A stretch of DNA of 11,122 nucleotides, taken from assembly GCA_002426755.1 (NCBI GenBank), contig DINI01000004.1:24317-35438 (forward strand), given 5' to 3'. Below are positions 6,777 through 11,122 of the stretch, piece after piece. The position numbers were made by a program, and so were the translations under genes. The number at the start of each line of letters is the position of its first letter. Position 1 is the stretch's first letter. The notes beneath the pieces were generated by a model. The model searched no databases. It was not told where the DNA came from and saw only the letters and a list, made by a program, of their open reading frames with translations. The DNA comes from Flavobacteriaceae bacterium UBA5544. Lineage in GTDB: Bacteria; Bacteroidota; Bacteroidia; Flavobacteriales; Flavobacteriaceae.

Positions 6777-7460
6777 ATGAATAATGTCATTCACATCAGA
6801 AACATCGTACGTAACTTTCAAATGGGGCATGAAATCGTCTATGTCCTAAAGGGTATTGACCTGGACATTCAGCGAGGAGAATATGTCGCCATCATGGGGC
6901 CTTCAGGTTCAGGAAAATCAACCCTGATGAATCTTTTAGGGTGTTTGGACACACCGACTTCGGGACAATATATTCTGAATGGAAAAGACGTCAGCAAGAT
7001 GAGCGATGATGAATTGGCAGAAATTAGAAATAAGGAAATTGGTTTTGTTTTTCAGACGTTCAATTTATTGCCACGAACGACTGCCATCGAAAATGTGGCA
7101 CTACCCATGATTTACGCAGGCGCATCAAAAGCCGACCGAACCGAACGTGCCAAGGAAGTCCTGCAAAGTGTTGGTTTGGGCGACCGGATGGACCACAGAC
7201 CCAATGAACTTTCAGGTGGTCAACGCCAGCGTGTGGCGGTAGGAAGGGCTTTGGTCAACAAACCGTCTATCATCCTTGCAGATGAGCCAACTGGAAATTT
7301 AGATTCAAAAACTTCTTTGGAAATCTTGCAATTGTTTGATGAAATCCACCAAGCGGGAAATACGGTGATTGTTGTTACGCACGAAGAAGATGTGGCGGAA
7401 CGTGCCAAGCGCGTGATTCGCTTGCGTGATGGTATTATAGAAAGTGATACTTTGAATTAG
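6777..7460 (+). CDS. ABC transporter ATP-binding protein, LolD/MacB type
   Basis: 227 residues, a complete single nucleotide-binding domain. Walker A is GPSGSGKST (41-49), the Q-loop is VFQTFNLLP (91-99, Gln93), the signature is LSGGQRQR (145-152), Walker B is IILADEP (165-171) and the H-loop is VVTHE (His202). The spacing, the phrase FVFQTFNLLPRTTAIENVALP and the LGCLDTPTSG block fit the LolD/MacB/FtsE-like group, which powers mechanotransmission or lipoprotein-release permeases rather than ordinary import. No permease gene lies on either side: upstream is rdgB and downstream is an intergenic gap and a convergent gene. Its membrane partner must therefore be encoded elsewhere. The 99 bases before it hold no clean TAnnTTTG. 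Confidence 0.94.
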   Translation: MNNVIHIRNIVRNFQMGHEIVYVLKGIDLDIQRGEYVAIMGPSGSGKSTLMNLLGCLDTPTSGQYILNGKDVSKMSDDELAEIRNKEIGFVFQTFNLLPRTTAIENVALPMIYAGASKADRTERAKEVLQSVGLGDRMDHRPNELSGGQRQRVAVGRALVNKPSIILADEPTGNLDSKTSLEILQLFDEIHQAGNTVIVVTHEEDVAERAKRVIRLRDGIIESDTLN

Positions 7461-7464
7461 TTTT

Positions 7465-7507
7465 CAGTCGCAGTCTTCAGTAAACAAAACATTCGTGTAT
7501 TTGTGGC
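7465..7507. repeat. Short degenerate repeats in the gap after the ABC gene
   Basis: Three CAGT units lie in 17 bases (7465-7481: CAGTCGCAGTCTTCAGT). They are followed by a degenerate direct repeat, ATTCGTGT ATTTGTGG (7491-7506). From memory, similar strings are scattered between genes in many flavobacterial genomes. Nothing codes here, and no terminator hairpin was seen. Confidence 0.3.
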
Positions 7508-7584
7508 ACAATTTTAAGCTAAATAAGGTAATGATTTAAATTGAAGTTTTGCGAGACAAATTCACAGCTTCACATCTCTACAAT

Positions 7585-8040
7585 TTAACTTTTAACTTTC
7601 AAAGTCCATTCAAAATTAAAATTGGACACTTCAACTCCATCGGAATTCTTCCCTACGGAGTTCATCCAAACCGTTTGGCCTTCCTTGGTTTCGATAGTCT
7701 TTTTTATGGCTTCATCTACCAAATTGCCTTGCGAACATTCAAACGAAATTCGCCCCGTGGCCTTTTTGCTAAATGAACCATTGTTATTGGCGACCAACAT
7801 AGAAATTTTCTGTCCACTTTCCATAATTTTTGACATCACCAATGCTCCAGTAGTCAATTCTGCAGCCATCCCTTGAACCGCCCAAAACATAGAATTAAAT
7901 GGGTTTTGGTTCAACCAACGATGTTTTACGGTAACGACACATTTATCGGAATCTAAATATTTGGTTCGTACGCCGCAGAGGTAAGCGGATGGCAATTTAA
8001 ACATAAGGTAGCTGTTGAGTTTACTAGGAGAAATCTTCAT
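7585..8040 (-). CDS. DUF4442 hotdog-fold protein (thioesterase-like)
   Basis: 151 residues starting at the ATG at 8040-8038. The block PFNSMFWAVQGMAAELTTG (47-65) marks the hydrophobic central helix of the hotdog fold and matches DUF4442 proteins, relatives of the PaaI/YiiD acyl-CoA thioesterases. A beta-rich remainder (KISMLVANNNGSF, GRISFECSQG, FNFEWTLKVKS) completes the fold. Thioester hydrolysis of an acyl-CoA or acyl-ACP is the likely activity; the substrate is unknown, and catalysis is assumed rather than seen. There is no signal peptide or membrane helix, so it is cytosolic. It is convergent with the ABC gene and divergent from the DUF4870 operon. A strong inverted repeat sits 7 bases upstream of its start. 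Confidence 0.85.
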   Translation of the reverse strand: MKISPSKLNSYLMFKLPSAYLCGVRTKYLDSDKCVVTVKHRWLNQNPFNSMFWAVQGMAAELTTGALVMSKIMESGQKISMLVANNNGSFSKKATGRISFECSQGNLVDEAIKKTIETKEGQTVWMNSVGKNSDGVEVSNFNFEWTLKVKS

Positions 8041-8047
8041 CTGTAGA

Positions 8048-8069
8048 CAATATTTCTGCTAAAATATTG
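8048..8069. promoter_or_regulatory. 22-bp perfect inverted repeat upstream of the DUF4442 gene
   Basis: CAATATTT-N6-AAATATTG, perfect 8-bp arms, ending 7 bases before the start codon of the minus-strand gene. It could be an operator for a dimeric regulator. Alternatively it could be a hairpin in the mRNA leader that hides the initiation region. Confidence 0.45.
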
Positions 8070-8122
8070 ATTTAATTCCATATCTCAATTTGTTAATTTT
8101 ATGTTAAATTACACTACTATGT

Positions 8123-8155
8123 TTTGCATAATACCTTCTTTTAGATATATATTTG
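8123..8155 (+). promoter_or_regulatory. Promoter of the DUF4870-PadR-PspC operon
   Basis: A -33 box TTTG (8123-8126) and an exact -7 box TATATTTG (8148-8155) are separated by 21 bases, within the range for Bacteroidota primary-sigma promoters. The -7 box ends 30 bases before the DUF4870 ATG. This is the clearest promoter in the window. Confidence 0.65.
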
Positions 8156-8185
8156 CATAAGAAACTATTATATGCTTTTGAAACC

Positions 8186-8632
8186 ATGTTAGAAAACCAC
8201 CAAAAAAACATCGCAACATTCATCCATTTATCTACCTTTTCCAGATTTCTGATTCCTTTTGGAAATTTCATAGGCCCAATCATCCTTTGGATTACCAATA
8301 AAGAAAAATCAAGCTTTGTAGATGCACATGGAAAACAAGCCATCAACTTTCAAATCAGCATCTTTTTGTATGCGGTGATTTTGGGAACGTTGACCATTCC
8401 GTTTTTTATTTTCAATCTATTTAGCGGTTTGGACTTTATCGATTTTAACGGGTTTCATGATTTTCATATCAATATTGGCAAGCCTTCTCCTCTACTTTAC
8501 ATTGGAGGCGGATTGGGAGCCATCGCCATCATTGGTTTCATTTTAGAACTGGTTTTTATTGTGAAAGCTAGTTTAAAAGCAAGGGACGGCGAACTTTATC
8601 AATATCCATTAACCATCAATTTCATCAAATAA
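8186..8632 (+). CDS. DUF4870 membrane protein
   Basis: 148 residues. The frame is open back to a TTG at 8153, but that codon lies inside the promoter -7 box, so the ATG at 8186 is the start. The sequence shows the DUF4870 pattern. A first amphipathic or membrane segment (FSRFLIPFGNFIGPIILWI) is followed by the signature VDAHGKQAINFQ, then two long hydrophobic segments (about 52-72 and 107-127), and the closing GELYQYPLTINFI. It is a small inner-membrane protein of unknown function. In Bacteroidota such genes are often found with PspC and PadR genes, as here. It is probably the first gene of the operon; padR follows after 63 bases. Confidence 0.85.
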   Translation: MLENHQKNIATFIHLSTFSRFLIPFGNFIGPIILWITNKEKSSFVDAHGKQAINFQISIFLYAVILGTLTIPFFIFNLFSGLDFIDFNGFHDFHINIGKPSPLLYIGGGLGAIAIIGFILELVFIVKASLKARDGELYQYPLTINFIK

Positions 8633-8663
8633 AAAATTCATCACATCATCAATCAATCAAAAA

Positions 8664-8699
8664 ATGAACAGTTTCACATTAAAATTCATTAACACATGA
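8664..8699 (+). CDS. Possible 11-residue leader peptide overlapping the padR start
   Basis: ATG...TGA encoding MNSFTLKFINT. Its stop overlaps the padR start as ATGA (8696-8699), the classic arrangement for translational coupling. The bases around its ATG resemble those at the start of the exported gene at 10947, so it may be a decayed gene start rather than a working leader. No other evidence shows that it is translated. Confidence 0.25.
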   Translation: MNSFTLKFINT

Positions 8700-9040
8700 A
8701 GATAGAAAACACAAAAGCACAAATGCGAAAAGGTGTTCTGGAATACTGCATACTTTCGGTCTTAAAAGATGAAGACGCTTATGTTGCAGAGATTTTGGAC
8801 ACACTCAAAGACGCAAAATTGCTGGTGGTTGAGGGCACGATTTATCCCCTACTCACACGACTCAAAAATGCCGGACTTCTCAATTATCGTTGGGAGGAAT
8901 CAACTTCGGGTCCGCCACGTAAATATTATGGATTGACCGAAACAGGGAAATTGTTCCTCAACGAATTGAACACCACTTGGAGTGAATTACAAAACGCAGT
9001 GAATTTAGTAACCAATACAAAAAAATCAAGAAATGAATAA
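8696..9040 (+). CDS. PadR-family winged-helix transcriptional regulator
   Basis: 114 residues, a short single-domain PadR. The family pattern is clear: KGVLEYCILSVLKDEDAYVAEIL (helices 1-2), VVEGTIYPLLTRLKNAGLL (recognition helix, about 44-62) and the wing GPPRKYYGLTETGK (about 77-90). It then has one dimerisation helix (LFLNELNTTWSELQNAVNLV). PadR proteins are mostly repressors that bind inverted repeats, often at their own operon. Its last 8 bases (ATGAATAA) overlap the start of the PspC gene, so the two products are translationally coupled. That suggests the membrane protein modulates this regulator. Target operator not identified. Confidence 0.95.
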   Translation: MKIENTKAQMRKGVLEYCILSVLKDEDAYVAEILDTLKDAKLLVVEGTIYPLLTRLKNAGLLNYRWEESTSGPPRKYYGLTETGKLFLNELNTTWSELQNAVNLVTNTKKSRNE

Positions 9041-10856
9041 GACAGTCAACATAAATTTAGCAGGTGTATTTTTTCACATTGATGAAGATGCTTACCTTAA
9101 ATTGCAGCGCTATCTTGAGGCCATCAAACGTTCATTTACAGACTCTCAAGGGCGTTCAGAAATCATAGCTGATATTGAAGCTCGTATTTCGGAGCTTTTT
9201 ATGGAGCGCGTGAAACACGACAAACAAGTCATTGGAACCAAAGAAGTTGACGAGGTTATCACCATTATGGGTCAACCAGAAGACTATCTTGTGGATGATG
9301 AAATCTTTGAAGATGAGCCAAAACAATCCTATAAAAAATCAACAAATTCAAAGAAATTATTCAGGGATAAAGACAACTCTTACATTGCTGGTGTATCTTC
9401 AGGGTTAGGTCACTATCTAGGTATTGATGCCATTTGGATGCGATTGCTTTGGATATTGTTGGCAATAGGTTCAGGAGGCACCTTCATCTTGATTTACATT
9501 TTGTTTTGGATTTTAGTTCCAGAAGCGGTCACAACATCGGAAAAGCTGACAATGACAGGCGAACCAGTGAATATTAGCAATATTGAAAAAAAAATCAAGG
9601 ACGGATTTGAAAATGTCTCACAGAATGTTTCGGATGCTGTAAAGAACATTGATTTGCCCAAACAAGGGAACCGCATCAAATCATCATCAAAAACATTTTT
9701 TGATACGCTTGGAGACATTATCATGTTTTTCTTTAAAGTGTTTGCGAAGTTCATCGGAATCATCTTAATGATGGTCGGTGCGGGAATGTTAATCACATTG
9801 ATTATCGCTATGTTTTCTGTTGGCGTTGCTGACGCTGTCCATATTCCAGGTATCGATTATTTCAATGCGGCCAATGCAGCAAACATTCCGGTATGGTTCA
9901 TGTCTTTATTAGTGTTCTTTGCCGTTGGAATTCCGTTCTTTTTCCTCTTTTATCTTGGTTTGAAGATATTGGTGAACAATTTAAAATCCATTGGAAATGT
10001 TGCCAAATTCTCTCTACTTGGATTATGGTTGATATCCATCATTGGGTTAATCGTGGTGGGCATCAAACAAGCCAGTGAATTTTCGGAAGAAGCAAGTGTT
10101 ATCCGCAAAGAACAACTCAACATCACAGCAAAGGATACACTTTTTGTGAGTATGAGAAGCAATTCTGCGTATAGCAAACAATTTGGGCGACATAGCAATG
10201 ACTTGAAACCAATTTACGACGACAATGACCGCAAATTACTTTACAGTACCGACGTCAGCCTTATTTTGAAATCGACGAAAGATTCTGTAGCGTCTATTAG
10301 TATTGATAAAAATTCACGAGGCAATAGCTATCAAAATGCCAAGATGAGAGCGGAAAAAATCAATTACACCTATCAACTTACTGGCAACAGACTGGAATTG
10401 GATGGTTATTTGACAACGGCTTTTGAAAATAAATACAGAGACCAAGAGGTCGAAGTGACTCTGTATGTCCCAGAAGGCACTGTTTTGTTTGCTGACGAAA
10501 ACACAAATTCGTTCCATAGAACCCATTATTTCAGTTTTAGCACAGGTAACGGACATTATGAAGAGCATACCACTATCACCAACAGTGATGATATTCTTGA
10601 AGATGGTTTGGAAGGCCATTATTTGCAGATTCTGAACAATGAAATCAAATGTTTGGATTGTCCCGAAGATGAATTTAAAGTGAAGGTCGATTTGAACGGC
10701 GATGGTTCAGAATTCAAATTGGATGAAAATGGTTTAAGAATTAAAAACGACAGCAATTCCGTGGAAATTAACAATAATGGTATCAAATCTGAAAGTGAAA
10801 GTGTGCGTGTCAACATTGATAAAAATGGCATCAACATCACCTCGGACGACAATTAG
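9033..10856 (+). CDS. PspC-domain membrane protein with HAAS-like N-terminus and repeat-bearing tail
   Basis: 607 residues. Residues 1-95 form a cytoplasmic helical domain (VNINLAGVFFHIDEDAYLKL, SEIIADIEARISELF, MGQPEDY) like the HAAS/DUF1700 domains that accompany PadR regulators. Residues 108-164 are a PspC domain (LFRDKDNSYIAGVSSGLG, then paired helices ending FWILVPEA). A linker with an amphipathic stretch (180-215) follows, then three further membrane segments (about 236-262, 286-310, 326-346). Residues 350-607 form a hydrophilic, beta-rich domain, probably periplasmic. It contains CLDC (540-543), an acidic DLNGDGSEF loop (553-561) and a three-fold 16-residue repeat at the end. The start overlaps the padR stop. 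The likely role is sensing envelope or membrane state and controlling PadR or the membrane; that role is inference from domain company. Confidence 0.88.
   Translation: MNKTVNINLAGVFFHIDEDAYLKLQRYLEAIKRSFTDSQGRSEIIADIEARISELFMERVKHDKQVIGTKEVDEVITIMGQPEDYLVDDEIFEDEPKQSYKKSTNSKKLFRDKDNSYIAGVSSGLGHYLGIDAIWMRLLWILLAIGSGGTFILIYILFWILVPEAVTTSEKLTMTGEPVNISNIEKKIKDGFENVSQNVSDAVKNIDLPKQGNRIKSSSKTFFDTLGDIIMFFFKVFAKFIGIILMMVGAGMLITLIIAMFSVGVADAVHIPGIDYFNAANAANIPVWFMSLLVFFAVGIPFFFLFYLGLKILVNNLKSIGNVAKFSLLGLWLISIIGLIVVGIKQASEFSEEASVIRKEQLNITAKDTLFVSMRSNSAYSKQFGRHSNDLKPIYDDNDRKLLYSTDVSLILKSTKDSVASISIDKNSRGNSYQNAKMRAEKINYTYQLTGNRLELDGYLTTAFENKYRDQEVEVTLYVPEGTVLFADENTNSFHRTHYFSFSTGNGHYEEHTTITNSDDILEDGLEGHYLQILNNEIKCLDCPEDEFKVKVDLNGDGSEFKLDENGLRIKNDSNSVEINNNGIKSESESVRVNIDKNGINITSDDN
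10719..10853 (+). repeat. Three-fold 16-residue repeat at the C-terminus of the PspC protein
   Basis: The Asn-Gly pairs at residues 566-567, 582-583 and 598-599 are spaced exactly 16 apart. Each is followed by Ile or Leu, and alternating polar/aliphatic residues run between them (NGLRI, NGIKS, NGINI; SVEI, SVRV). The DNA units of 48 bases are not closely alike, so this is an old protein-level repeat rather than a recent DNA expansion. Confidence 0.6.
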
Positions 10857-10946
10857 ACAATTCATCCTTATAAATCAACAGTTCAGACAACTATCTTTTT
10901 CAAAAACAGGCATTTGATAGATATTTGAACCATCATCAATCAAAAA

Positions 10947-11122
10947 ATGAAACAGTTTTCATACATACTTATTTTAATCTCTCTGTTTTCCTTGGGATTC
11001 ATCAACCCACTGAAAGCACAAGTTTCGGAAGATTCGGAACTATTTCAAACGTTGAAAAAAAATGACAGTTTACTTTTTAATGTTGGTTTCAACACTTGTG
11101 ATATTTCGCAATTTGAAAATTT
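10947..11122 (+). CDS. Exported NTF2/DUF4440-like protein (5' part only)
   Basis: 58 codons plus 2 bases are visible before the window ends. The ATG at 10947 opens a signal peptide (MKQFSYILILISLFSLGF then INPLKAQ). The mature start is DSELFQTLKKNDSLLFNVGFNTCDISQFENF. The Glu-Leu-Phe...Asp-Ser-Leu-Leu-Phe...Asn-Thr-Cys-Asp pattern fits exported DUF4440/nuclear-transport-factor-2-like proteins of Bacteroidota, where a cone-shaped fold binds a small ligand or catalyses a simple reaction. It lies 90 bases after the PspC stop on the same strand and may be the last gene of that operon. Too little is visible to be sure of the family. Confidence 0.6.
   Translation, partial: MKQFSYILILISLFSLGFINPLKAQVSEDSELFQTLKKNDSLLFNVGFNTCDISQFEN

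Noticed and set aside
7622..7876. Plus-strand open frame of 84 codons
   Set aside because: It is a shadow of the DUF4442 gene on the other strand, which has clear family motifs.
8153..8185. N-terminal extension of the DUF4870 protein from a TTG start
   Set aside because: The TTG overlaps the -7 promoter box, and the ATG at 8186 gives the usual family start.
10314..10852. Minus-strand open frames opposite the PspC gene tail
   Set aside because: They are antisense shadows of a well-supported coding region, with serine/leucine-rich translations typical of the reverse frame.

Overview
The window looks like chromosomal DNA from a marine-type member of the Flavobacteriaceae (Bacteroidota). Several things point that way. 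The DNA is AT-rich, and starts are preceded by A/T-rich leaders rather than Shine-Dalgarno sequences. Matches to the Bacteroidota -7 promoter element TAnnTTTG sit just upstream of three genes. Lipoprotein signals end in ...NC, and the families (M3 lipoprotein peptidase, outer-membrane barrel, TPR/membrane proteins, DUF4870, PadR-PspC) are typical of that group. No tRNA, rRNA, CRISPR array, insertion sequence or phage gene was seen, and no stretch above about 200 bp lacks a gene.

Layout. (1) 1-1721, minus strand: a large M3-family zinc peptidase lipoprotein, cut off at its C-terminus by the window edge. (2) 1913-2719, plus strand: a small outer-membrane beta-barrel protein, divergent from the peptidase. 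(3) 2716-5927, minus strand, read right to left: two tandem paralogues (signal peptide, TPR array, three membrane helices, cytoplasmic coiled coil), then a small cysteine-rich lipoprotein. The lipoprotein runs tail-to-tail into the barrel gene, and their stop codons share a TTAA. (4) 6105-7460, plus strand: rdgB (house-cleaning NTP pyrophosphatase) and a LolD/MacB-type ABC ATPase with no permease beside it. (5) 7585-8040, minus strand: a DUF4442 hotdog-fold protein. It is divergent from (6) 8186-11122, plus strand: a probable operon of a DUF4870 membrane protein, a PadR regulator, a large PspC-domain membrane protein whose start overlaps the padR stop, and the beginning of an exported NTF2/DUF4440-like protein.

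Two parts deserve attention. The TPR paralogues differ strongly in their periplasmic sensor halves, but their membrane/coiled-coil halves are 117/118 identical in protein. About 21 mostly silent differences over 318 bases separate them there, and neither copy carries the kinase or DNA-binding output domain that such architectures often have. The PadR-PspC module pairs a winged-helix repressor with a membrane protein carrying a HAAS-like N-terminus and an unusual exported tail: a CxxC, a DxNxDGxxx acidic loop and a three-fold 16-residue repeat. It looks like a membrane-signal or envelope-stress switch.

Nothing here is clearly a new defence or mobile system. Family assignments rest on motif recognition by eye, without database searches.
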